A DNA stretch of 64,000 bases, from the NCBI RefSeq assembly GCF_001579805.1, contig NZ_CP014546.1, forward strand, positions 5,084,001 to 5,148,000, written 5' to 3'. Source of the stretch: Pseudomonas azotoformans (GTDB lineage Bacteria; Pseudomonadota; Gammaproteobacteria; Pseudomonadales; Pseudomonadaceae). The notes below the pieces were generated by a model, which had not been told where the DNA came from, searched no databases, and saw only the letters and a program-made list of their open reading frames with translations. The translations under genes and the position numbers were made by a program. This document shows, piece after piece, positions 23,371-31,200 of the stretch (position 1 is its first letter; each line of letters begins with the position of its first letter).

Positions 23371-25890
23371 ATGCGCGCACAGACACTTGCCTGGATTTAT
23401 CTTTTCGCCCTGACGGCGTGGCCGCTTGCCTCTTATGGAGCCTGCACCGTAAACATTACCGCCGGCAACGACACCTCCACCTGCACTAGCGCAACGGCGC
23501 CAGGCTTTACCGACACGGGCGGCAGTAACACGCTCGACATCACCGCGACGGGGCGGATTTCGGGCAACGTGACCTTTGGTGCCGGCAATGATCTTGTGGA
23601 CGTGAACGGGCCCAGCGCGGGGATCGATGGCAACCTCGACCAAGGCGACGGCGCCAATATCTTCAGGCTCAACCTCGGAAGTATTACCGGCTCGGTGACA
23701 CAAGGCGCGGGCACGGACGTTGTGCAGATATCGGGGGGGCAGGCCGGGGCGGTGCGCCAAGGCGTCGGCATCGACAACTTCTCCATGAGCGGCGGCACCC
23801 TCTTGCTGCTGGAGCAAGGCGACGGCCTGGACGATTTCTTCATGAGCGGCGGTACGATCACCGGGGCATTCGAAGACGGAGACCGCGCCAAGATGACCGG
23901 CGGCAGCATTGGCCGCGTCGATATGAAACTCGATAACAACGTCTTTGATATGTCGGGCGGGCGCATCATCGGCAACCTGGTGACGGGGTTTGGCAACGAC
24001 ACCATCCTGATCTCGGGCACAGCGTTCGTGGGTGGCAATATCAGTGTCAGCGGCGGCGATGATCACGTGACCGTGTCGGGTGGCGAAGTCAATGGGCAGA
24101 TTCTGCTCAGTTTTGGCGACGACAGCTTCATCTGGACGGGCGGCAACCTGCATTCGTCCGTGCTGATGGGCGCGGGTGACGATACGGCATTGCTGAAAAA
24201 CCTGGTCAATTCGCAACTGGCGGCAGCACAACTGATCGATGGCGGCCTGGGTAACGATACGCTGACCCTGGACAACACTCAGGCGGGTAATCCGAGCCTG
24301 CTTCCAAATTGGGAAACCCTGCAGCTGGACAACGGTTCACAGCTGACATTGGGCGGCACCTTGACCCTGGGTGACAGCGGTACAGGCACGGGTGTGCTGA
24401 ATGTGGATGGCACCAGTGAACTGCTAGTGGGCACGGGGCTGATCACCTCATTCACCGCCGGACAACGGGTCGACGTCAACAACAGCGGTGTCATCAACAT
24501 GACCACAGGCAGTTCAAGCACCAACGACACCCTGATCATCAATGGCAACTACACCGGTAACGCAGGTGTGCTCGCACTGCAAACAGCACTAGGCAATGAC
24601 AGTTCTGCCAGCGACAGACTGATCGTCAACCAGGGCGTAATCAGCGGCACGACAGCCATCCAAATCACTAACCTGGGAGGCATCGGCGCCGCCACGACTG
24701 CGGACGGTATCAGAGTGGTCGACGCACAAAATGGGGCAACCAGCGCCAGCACTGCGTTTTCATTGAACGGGACAGCGGCGGCAGGCCCTTACAACTATTA
24801 CCTGTATCACGGCGGGGTCAGTGCAGGCACCCAGGACAGTTGGTTCCTGCGCTCGGAAGCCCCCGTGGAAGCGCCGGTTACCCCGCTGCCCGCGCCGGGC
24901 AGTCCGCCGCTGCCAACCGCAACGATCCGGCCAGTGCCCTTCATTCGCCAGGAAGTCTCACTCGCTGCAACGGTCTACCCGGCGGCCCAGCACCTGGTAC
25001 GCAATGCACTCGGGACGTTTCACGAGCGCTTGGGTGAACAAGGCCGGCAGCGAGAAACGGGGGCATTCCCGACGGGTTGGGCACGGGTCTACGGCGGCAG
25101 TAGCCGTCAGGCGTTTGCCGGGGATTTAAACACCTCGCTGGATAGCTCGATCAATGGCTATCAAGTCGGCACGTCCCTTGTATCAAGGACCACCGAGGCC
25201 GGAGCTACCCAGCATCTGGGCGTTTTGGCAGGGCAGAGCCGACTCAGGGGCAAGGTCAAAGGGCTCATCGATGGCCAGCCTGACCGGGAAGCCGGCGACA
25301 CCACCTTACGCGGCGCCAGCCTGGGGCTGTCCGCGACCCACATCTGGCAGAACAATGCCTATGCGGACGTGGTCTTGATGGGCACCCGGCTCAGTGGCAA
25401 CAACGAGTCGGACCGAGGCATAAAGATGAAGACCCAGGGCCACGATCTGGCGCTGTCGGTAGAGGTCGGTAAACCGTTTGCGATCACCCCGACCTGGAAC
25501 ATCGAACCTCAGTTACAAATGATCTGGAACCGCACCCGGCTCGATAGCCAGAGGGACCTGTTCTCCAAGGTGTCCTATGACACGGATTCACAGCTCACCG
25601 CCCGTGTGGGCGTGCGCGCCAGTGGCAACTACCTCGTTCACAACCTGCCCGTCAGCCCCTACGTTCGGGCAAACGTCTGGCATAGCCCGCAAGGCAAAAG
25701 CACGGTGACCTTCAACACCGTGGATTTTGCTACCGAACAAAAATCCACCACGTTGGATCTCAGCCTTGGCGCAACCGCCGCGATTGCACCCGGCGTTGAC
25801 CTCTACGCAGAAGTGAGCCACAGCCAGAACCTCGATAGCCTTGACCTTAGCGGCACACGGGGCACGCTCGGGTTGAGGGTGGATTTCTAG
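23371..25890 (+). CDS. Autotransporter (type Va) outer-membrane protein
   Basis: An 839-residue protein. Signal peptide about residues 1-24 (MRAQTLAWIYLFALTAWPL...). The passenger (about 25-490) is built of short repeats rich in GD, GGN and SGG steps, as in QGDGLDDFFMSGGTITG, predicting a beta-helix, and contains almost no Cys apart from C26 and C38. A Pro-rich linker (about 497-520) leads to the beta-barrel (about 545-839) with the pertactin-like FHERLGEQGRQ start, WARVYGG and a terminal RVDF, the aromatic end needed for Bam recognition. It is exported to the outer membrane; surface function unknown. Stands alone. Confidence 0.88.
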   Translation: MRAQTLAWIYLFALTAWPLASYGACTVNITAGNDTSTCTSATAPGFTDTGGSNTLDITATGRISGNVTFGAGNDLVDVNGPSAGIDGNLDQGDGANIFRLNLGSITGSVTQGAGTDVVQISGGQAGAVRQGVGIDNFSMSGGTLLLLEQGDGLDDFFMSGGTITGAFEDGDRAKMTGGSIGRVDMKLDNNVFDMSGGRIIGNLVTGFGNDTILISGTAFVGGNISVSGGDDHVTVSGGEVNGQILLSFGDDSFIWTGGNLHSSVLMGAGDDTALLKNLVNSQLAAAQLIDGGLGNDTLTLDNTQAGNPSLLPNWETLQLDNGSQLTLGGTLTLGDSGTGTGVLNVDGTSELLVGTGLITSFTAGQRVDVNNSGVINMTTGSSSTNDTLIINGNYTGNAGVLALQTALGNDSSASDRLIVNQGVISGTTAIQITNLGGIGAATTADGIRVVDAQNGATSASTAFSLNGTAAAGPYNYYLYHGGVSAGTQDSWFLRSEAPVEAPVTPLPAPGSPPLPTATIRPVPFIRQEVSLAATVYPAAQHLVRNALGTFHERLGEQGRQRETGAFPTGWARVYGGSSRQAFAGDLNTSLDSSINGYQVGTSLVSRTTEAGATQHLGVLAGQSRLRGKVKGLIDGQPDREAGDTTLRGASLGLSATHIWQNNAYADVVLMGTRLSGNNESDRGIKMKTQGHDLALSVEVGKPFAITPTWNIEPQLQMIWNRTRLDSQRDLFSKVSYDTDSQLTARVGVRASGNYLVHNLPVSPYVRANVWHSPQGKSTVTFNTVDFATEQKSTTLDLSLGATAAIAPGVDLYAEVSHSQNLDSLDLSGTRGTLGLRVDF

Positions 25891-25899
25891 GCCGGGGTT

Positions 25900-25934
25900 T
25901 GTATCGCAGTGTGTACAGGGCCCGTCGCGATACA
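25900..25934. promoter_or_regulatory. Inverted repeat between autotransporter and epoxide-hydrolase-like gene
   Basis: TGTATCGC (25900-25907) and GCGATACA (25927-25934) are perfect 8-bp arms with a 19-nt spacer, 95 nt before the next ATG and 10 nt after the autotransporter stop. Could be an operator for the downstream gene or a weak transcript end; no U-tract is present. Confidence 0.4.
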
Positions 25935-26028
25935 CCGTCTTTAACTCAACGCACTTCCTGAAACAGGCCAGATACAGCGCAGCGTTCAACTGGGCTCCAG
26001 GCACACATCCAGCCACAGGAGGCTCGCC

Positions 26029-27063
26029 ATGCACGCTCAGTTGAATCGCCGCTTCAAACGCCACGCCCTTTCCCTGGTCTTTGCCCTGCTGCCGCTGGGC
26101 GCAATAAGCGTGGCCCACGCTGAAATGCCCGAAGCGCCCACTCGGGCCGTCGCCAGCAGCCAAACTGCCTTCGGCGCACTCAAGCACGTCAAGGCCGGTC
26201 TGCTGGACGTGGCCTACGCTGAAGTCGGCCCGGCCACGGGACCGGCGGTGATCCTGCTGCACGGCTGGCCCTATGACATCGACAGCTACGCCCAGGTCGC
26301 CCCACTGCTGGCAGCCAAGGGTTATCGCGTATTGATCCCCTACGCCCGGGGTTACGGCGACACCCATTTCCTTTCGGATAAAACCCTGCGCAACGGCCAA
26401 CCGGCGGCACTGGCCAGTGACGTGATCGACTTCATGGACGCGCTGAAGATCAAGCAAGCCGTACTGGGCGGCTACGACTGGGGCGCACGTTCGGCGGACA
26501 TCGTTTCGGCGTTGTGGCCGGAGCGGGTCAAGGCGCTGGTGTCGGTCAGCGGTTACCTGATCGGCAACCAGGCGGCGGGCAAGAATCCTTTGCCGCCCAA
26601 GGCCGAACTGCAATGGTGGTATCAGTTCTACTTCGCCACCGAGCGCGGTGCCGCCGGTTACCAGAAAAACACCCATGACTTCGCCAAGCTGATCTGGCAA
26701 CTGGCGTCGCCGCAATGGAAGTTCGACGATGCCACCTTTGACCGCAGCGCCAAGGGCCTGGAGAACCCGGACCACGTCGCGATCACCGTGTTCAATTACC
26801 GCTGGCGCCTGGGCCTGGTCCAGGGTGAAACACAGTACGACCCACTGGAGCAGAAACTCGCCCAGGCACCGTCAATTGGCGTGCCGACCATCACCCTCGA
26901 AGGCGACGCCAACGGCGCGCCGCACCCGCAGCCTGAAGATTACGCCAAACGTTTTACCGGTAAATATGAGTTCCGTCTGATCAATGGCGACGTGGGCCAC
27001 AACCTGCCCCAGGAAGCGCCCGAGGCGTTTGCCAAGGCGGTCATTGATGCGGATCACTTGTGA
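26029..27063 (+). CDS. Secreted alpha/beta hydrolase, epoxide hydrolase/dehalogenase type
   Basis: A 344-residue hydrolase with a signal peptide (cleavage after VAHA, residue 31). The oxyanion motif is HGWP and the nucleophile elbow GGYDWG has Asp (D150) in place of Ser, the mark of epoxide hydrolases and haloalkane or fluoroacetate dehalogenases. The catalytic His is H324 in GDVGHNLP. ACAGGAGGC precedes the ATG. Periplasmic location would fit detoxification of environmental epoxides or halo-compounds; the actual substrate is unknown. Its 3' end overlaps the convergent permease gene by 23 nt. Confidence 0.85.
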   Translation: MHAQLNRRFKRHALSLVFALLPLGAISVAHAEMPEAPTRAVASSQTAFGALKHVKAGLLDVAYAEVGPATGPAVILLHGWPYDIDSYAQVAPLLAAKGYRVLIPYARGYGDTHFLSDKTLRNGQPAALASDVIDFMDALKIKQAVLGGYDWGARSADIVSALWPERVKALVSVSGYLIGNQAAGKNPLPPKAELQWWYQFYFATERGAAGYQKNTHDFAKLIWQLASPQWKFDDATFDRSAKGLENPDHVAITVFNYRWRLGLVQGETQYDPLEQKLAQAPSIGVPTITLEGDANGAPHPQPEDYAKRFTGKYEFRLINGDVGHNLPQEAPEAFAKAVIDADHL

Positions 27064-28468
27064 CCGAGTGCAGCGTCTTCATCCAATGGCCGCCCTTGAA
27101 GCGTGAAAATGGGTAGGCAATCCCCAGCCAGATAAACCAGGCCGGCATCACGCACAGCGCCAAGCGTGTATCCGGCCGCAACGCCAGCAGACCCAGCACA
27201 AACGCGAGGAAACCCAGGGAAAACCAGGCCATCGTCACGCCACCGGGCATCTTGTAGGTGGACTTGGCATGCAGATCCGGACGTTTCTTGCGGTAGGCGA
27301 TGTAGGACGCCAGGATTGTCGACCAGGTGAAAATCACCAGGATCGCCGATACCGTCGACACGATGGTGAAGGCGGTCATCACCTCCGGCACCACAAACAG
27401 CAACACTAGCCCCAGCAGCATCAGCAGCGTCGTAAACGCCAGGCTGATAAACGGCACGCTGCTCTTCGACAAGCGCCGAAAAATTCCCGGTGCATCCCCC
27501 AGGTCAGCCAGGCCGAACAACATACGGCTGGCGGAAAACACCCCGCTGTTGGCCGACGACGCCGCCGAGGTCAGCACCACGAAATTGACAATGCCCGCCG
27601 CCGCCGGAAAACCCGCCACCAGGAACAACTCAACGAACGGGCTTTTGCTCGGCGAGACTTGCTGCCATGAGGTCACCGCGATGATGCACGCCAGGGCCAG
27701 CACGTAAAACAGGATGATACGCAGCGGAATCGAATTGATCGCCTTGGGCAGCGTCTTCTCCGGCGCGCGGGTTTCGGCGGCAGCGGTGCCGATCAACTCG
27801 GTACCGGCAAAAGAAAAAATCGCCATCTGGAACCCGGCGAAGAAACCGAACAAACCATTGGGGAACGCGGCCTGTTTGTCCAATAAATGGGTCAGCGACG
27901 CAGTGACTCCCGTGGGCGAGACAAACGAACTGGCAATCAGCACCACACTCACACCGATCAAGGTCAGCACGGCAATGAGCTTGATGATCGCGAACCAGAA
28001 TTCCACTTCGCCAAACAACTTGACCGTCAGCACATTCAACGCGAACAGCGTGAGCAGCATGCCCACTGCCGGCATCCAGGCTGGCACATGGGGAAACCAG
28101 TACTGGAAGAAGCCACCGACCACCACCGCATCCCCCACCACCGCCACGCTCCAGCTCAACCAATATGACCAGCCGAGAAAGAACGCCGCACGCGGCCCCA
28201 GGTAGGCGCCGGCAAAGTCGGCGAAGCTTTTGAAGTTCAGGTTGGACAGCAGCAGTTCGCCCATGGCGCGCATCACGAAATACACGAACAGCCCGATGAT
28301 CATGTAGATCAGGATGATCGAAGTGCCGGACAGCGCAATGATCTTGCCGGAGCCCATGAACAGGCCGGTGCCGATTGCACCGCCCATGGCCATCAATTGG
28401 ATATGGCGGTTGCTCAGGGTGCGTTGCAACGCAGGCTTTTCATAAAGCCCGGACGTGGTTGTTTTCAT
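27041..28468 (-). CDS. Amino acid permease (APC family, CycA-like)
   Basis: A 475-residue inner-membrane transporter with about 12 hydrophobic segments. The start at 28468 (MKTTTSGLYEKPALQRTLSN) is chosen for the AAGAGGTTTT ribosome site and family alignment; upstream codons are non-conserved. The family signature RHIQLMAMGGAIGTGLFMGSG lies in segment 1 and FSFAGTELIGTAAAE near the middle. Closest by eye to D-serine/D-alanine/glycine and similar amino acid:H+ symporters. It lies just downstream of the acetylpolyamine amidohydrolase gene on the same strand (58-bp gap), suggesting import of a related amine or amino acid. Confidence 0.9.
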   Translation of the reverse strand: MKTTTSGLYEKPALQRTLSNRHIQLMAMGGAIGTGLFMGSGKIIALSGTSIILIYMIIGLFVYFVMRAMGELLLSNLNFKSFADFAGAYLGPRAAFFLGWSYWLSWSVAVVGDAVVVGGFFQYWFPHVPAWMPAVGMLLTLFALNVLTVKLFGEVEFWFAIIKLIAVLTLIGVSVVLIASSFVSPTGVTASLTHLLDKQAAFPNGLFGFFAGFQMAIFSFAGTELIGTAAAETRAPEKTLPKAINSIPLRIILFYVLALACIIAVTSWQQVSPSKSPFVELFLVAGFPAAAGIVNFVVLTSAASSANSGVFSASRMLFGLADLGDAPGIFRRLSKSSVPFISLAFTTLLMLLGLVLLFVVPEVMTAFTIVSTVSAILVIFTWSTILASYIAYRKKRPDLHAKSTYKMPGGVTMAWFSLGFLAFVLGLLALRPDTRLALCVMPAWFIWLGIAYPFSRFKGGHWMKTLHSVTSDPHQ

Positions 28469-28526
28469 CACAAAACCTCTTGTTATGTTTTTGAGTTTTG
28501 GCAGAAGAAAAGTCGACGGGTTGTTG

Positions 28527-29561
28527 TTATTGGCTGTTGCTTTCGAAACCGTGCAGCACGTTGACGGCGTTGATGCCGATTTCATCGACCATGTAGCCGC
28601 CTTCCATCACGAACAGAGTGGGCACGCCGACGCTGGCAATGATTTCGCCCATGCCGAGGAAGTCCTGGCTGTCGAGGAGGAAGTGGCTGATGGGGTCGTC
28701 CTTGAAGGTATCGACCCCCAGGGAGATCACCAGCACCTCGGGCGCGAAGTCGCGCAGTTGCTGGCACGCATTGATCAAGGCGATTTGGTAGTGCGCCCAG
28801 GTGGTGTTTTTCGGCAACGGATAATTCAGGTTGAAGCCCTCCCCAGCGCCCGCACCGCGTTCACTGGCCGCACCGGAAAAGTACGGGTAAGAGACTGCCG
28901 GGTCGCCATGCAGGGAGATGAACAGCACGTCTGGGCGGTCGTAGAAAATGTTCTGCGTGCCGTTGCCGTGGTGGAAATCCACATCCAGTATCGCCACGCG
29001 CTTGGCGCCTTGGGTAATGGCTTGCTCGGCGGCAATCGCGGCGTTGTTGAGGTAGCAATAACCGCCCATGTATTCGCGGGCTGCGTGGTGGCCCGGCGGG
29101 CGGCACAGGGCGAAGGCGCTGTGATGGCCCTCGTCGATCAGCGCCAGGCCGGTCAAGGCGATGTCCGCGCTGGTTTTGACCGCCTCCCAGGTGGTGCGGG
29201 TAATCGGCGAGCCGGCGTCCATCGCGTAGAAACCAAGCTTGCCGTCGATGAACTCCGGGACTTGATGGTTCGCCAAGTCACGCACCGGCCACACCAGGGG
29301 CAACGCGTCATGGCTGCGGCCAATGGCGGTCCATTCGGCCCAGGCGGTTTCGAGGAACGCTACGTAGCGCTCGCTGTGGGCATTGACGTAACAGGCCCGA
29401 TCGAAGCGGCGCGGTGTGACGATATCGCCCAGGCCCACCTGCCTGACCCGGTCACGCACCGTGTCGGCGCGGCTCGGTTGTTCGAATGAAGGTTTGAGCA
29501 CGCCGTCCTTCAGTTCAGTGCCGTGGTGCAAACGGTGGGCTTCGCTAAAAACAGTCAACAT
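28527..29561 (-). CDS. Acetylpolyamine amidohydrolase (histone deacetylase superfamily)
   Basis: A 344-residue zinc hydrolase. Active-site histidines H158-H159 are in CRPPGHHA, zinc ligands D195 and H197 in LDVDFHHGNGTQ, and the third acidic ligand in LGVDTFKDDP. GYCYLNNAA and MEGGYMVDEIG complete the fold. The family in pseudomonads deacetylates acetylputrescine or acetylcadaverine, which would let the cell use acetylated polyamines. Divergent from an Lrp/AsnC regulator and followed by an amino acid permease, a sensible uptake and deacetylation unit. Substrate preference cannot be read from the sequence. Confidence 0.9.
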   Translation of the reverse strand: MLTVFSEAHRLHHGTELKDGVLKPSFEQPSRADTVRDRVRQVGLGDIVTPRRFDRACYVNAHSERYVAFLETAWAEWTAIGRSHDALPLVWPVRDLANHQVPEFIDGKLGFYAMDAGSPITRTTWEAVKTSADIALTGLALIDEGHHSAFALCRPPGHHAAREYMGGYCYLNNAAIAAEQAITQGAKRVAILDVDFHHGNGTQNIFYDRPDVLFISLHGDPAVSYPYFSGAASERGAGAGEGFNLNYPLPKNTTWAHYQIALINACQQLRDFAPEVLVISLGVDTFKDDPISHFLLDSQDFLGMGEIIASVGVPTLFVMEGGYMVDEIGINAVNVLHGFESNSQ

Positions 29562-29682
29562 GGGTGGGCATCCGCCAGTAAAAGACAGGGTCTATTTTGT
29601 TCTGGCAACCTGGGGTTTTCTTTGCTTTTACTTACGGCACTGTTAGTTTTATCGGGAATATTTACCTCTGTGGCGCACAATT
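29562..29682. promoter_or_regulatory. Divergent promoter region between amidohydrolase and Lrp genes
   Basis: A 121-bp gap distinctly AT-rich compared with its flanks, with runs such as TTTTCTTTGCTTTTAC and GTTAGTTTTATCGGG. Lrp-type regulators bind such degenerate AT-rich sites, so this is the likely operator. No single dyad stands out. Confidence 0.45.
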
Positions 29683-30180
29683 ATGAAAAATAAAACCAGA
29701 CAGGTCGCTCTTGATGACACCGATCTCGCCATCCTCGCTTTGTTGCAGGAAGACGCCAGTATTTCCAACGCGCAGTTGAGCGAACGCCTGTCACTGAGTC
29801 TCACCCCCTGCTGGCGTCGGCGCAAACGCCTGGAGGAAGAAGGCGTGATCAAGGATTACCAGGCCAACCTCGACCGCAAGATGCTCGGACTGGACATCAT
29901 GGCGTTCGTCCATGTGCGTTTCGCGATCCACACCGATCACGCGCCGGATGCGTTTGAAGCCGTGGTGAAGGAGCTGCCGCAGGTGCTGTCCTGCCACAAG
30001 ATCACCGGGGATGCGGATTACCTGTTGCAGGTCCTCGCGCAAGACCTGGACAGCTACAGCGAGTTTGTCGAGAGCGTGTTGCGACGGCAGTTGGGGATTG
30101 CGTCGATTCAGTCGAGTCTGGCGCTGAGGGAAGTCAAGGCGACCAGTCGGGTGGCGATTCCACAAGGCGAGACCCCATAA
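29683..30180 (+). CDS. Lrp/AsnC family transcriptional regulator
   Basis: A 165-residue regulator with an N-terminal helix-turn-helix (DDTDLAILALLQEDASISNAQLSERLSLS in parts, about residues 9-60) and a C-terminal RAM ligand domain from about 75, including CHKITGDADYLLQVLAQDLD, the loop that forms the effector pocket between subunits. Length and layout are standard. Head to head with the acetylpolyamine amidohydrolase gene, so probably its regulator, responding to an amino acid or amine. Confidence 0.92.
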   Translation: MKNKTRQVALDDTDLAILALLQEDASISNAQLSERLSLSLTPCWRRRKRLEEEGVIKDYQANLDRKMLGLDIMAFVHVRFAIHTDHAPDAFEAVVKELPQVLSCHKITGDADYLLQVLAQDLDSYSEFVESVLRRQLGIASIQSSLALREVKATSRVAIPQGETP

Positions 30181-30261
30181 GCAGGTGCCGGTAAATAACA
30201 GGTGCGTCCTTTCGTCAAGTTGATGGCAAAATGCCCTTTTTCCCGCACTCATGGAGCGATT

Positions 30262-30990
30262 GTGACGCTAGTTCTTGCTACCCCTGACACCACCCTCCCC
30301 TCAGATCTCCCAGCGCAGTTCCGCTTCTTTAAACGCCTCGGGATGTTCGTACTGGCGGCACTGATCTTTGTGCTGGCCCCGGTACCCGGATTCCTGCTGG
30401 TGCCGCCAGCGATGCAGAGCTACCTCATGTTTGCCATCACCAGTGGTCCGATCGCGTTATTGCTGTCCGCCCTGTTCGTTGTGCAACACCGAAAAAACCT
30501 GTCCGCAACGTTTTACGGTCACCACATCCGTCAGACATTACGTCTCGGCGCCATAGGCCTTATCGGCGCCTATTTGCTCAGCGGATTGCTCGTCATTGTG
30601 ATGGGGCAGCCGCGAGAAGCGTTTATGGCGGACCTGCTGAGTGGCCTGACGCAGGGACAGATTCTGTTCAAATTGGCCTCCTTGCTGATCCTTCCGGCCA
30701 TTGCCGAAGAGTTGATGATTCGTCACTACCTGCTGCGCCTGTTTCCCTACCAGCGCAGCGTGATCTGGAAATGGATAGCGGTGGTCGCTACTTCGCTGTT
30801 GTTCGCCATCATCCATACCCAGTACGACAGTTGGACCACCCTGGCACTGATCTTTGTCGTGGGCTGCCTGTTTGCATGGGTGCGAATTGTCAGTGGTGGT
30901 TTGCTGGTGCCCATCCTGCTGCACATGCTGGCCGAAGTGGTTGCGGCAAGCCTGGATTGGACCTGGGCTTGGGCTGGTTTTTACAGTTGA
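30262..30990 (+). CDS. CPBP family intramembrane metalloprotease
   Basis: A 242-residue inner-membrane protein with about six to eight hydrophobic segments. Protease motifs of the CPBP/Abi family are present: E149-E150 in AEELMIRHYLL (EExxxR), H185 in FAIIHTQYD, and a third His in LLHMLAE. The GTG start at 30262 is chosen because TGGAGCG lies 6 nt upstream; an earlier in-frame codon lacks a ribosome site. Bacterial members are implicated in peptide maturation and immunity, but no peptide or bacteriocin gene is adjacent, so the substrate is unknown. Confidence 0.85.
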   Translation: MTLVLATPDTTLPSDLPAQFRFFKRLGMFVLAALIFVLAPVPGFLLVPPAMQSYLMFAITSGPIALLLSALFVVQHRKNLSATFYGHHIRQTLRLGAIGLIGAYLLSGLLVIVMGQPREAFMADLLSGLTQGQILFKLASLLILPAIAEELMIRHYLLRLFPYQRSVIWKWIAVVATSLLFAIIHTQYDSWTTLALIFVVGCLFAWVRIVSGGLLVPILLHMLAEVVAASLDWTWAWAGFYS

Positions 30991-31136
30991 GTCAACCCAA
31001 CACATGCTTTGGGCGCACGGCCAATGTGTGCGCCCATACTCGTAGTTAGTGGCAAAACGCCGCGCCTCTAGATGTGAAAAAATCATTAACCAATTCTCTT
31101 TTAAGGCTTTTTCCCACACGTTCAATCTGCCACACT

Positions 31137-31170
31137 GATGCGAATAATTATCAACACCTTTATTATTCGC
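31137..31170 (+). promoter_or_regulatory. Fur-like operator before the TonB receptor gene
   Basis: GATGCGAATAATTATCAAC (31137-31155) matches the 19-bp Fur consensus at about 12 positions. The same place forms a perfect 9-bp inverted repeat, GCGAATAAT (31140-31148) and ATTATTCGC (31162-31170), 30 nt before the ATG. Iron repression of a siderophore receptor by Fur is expected. Confidence 0.6.
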
Positions 31171-31200
31171 CAGGGACGGCATTCGGGGAGAGTCAGTTCC

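Noticed and set aside
31138..31200. Upstream ATG as start of the TonB receptor
   Set aside because: It lies inside the Fur-like operator, lacks a ribosome site, and would mask the signal peptide that begins at 31201.
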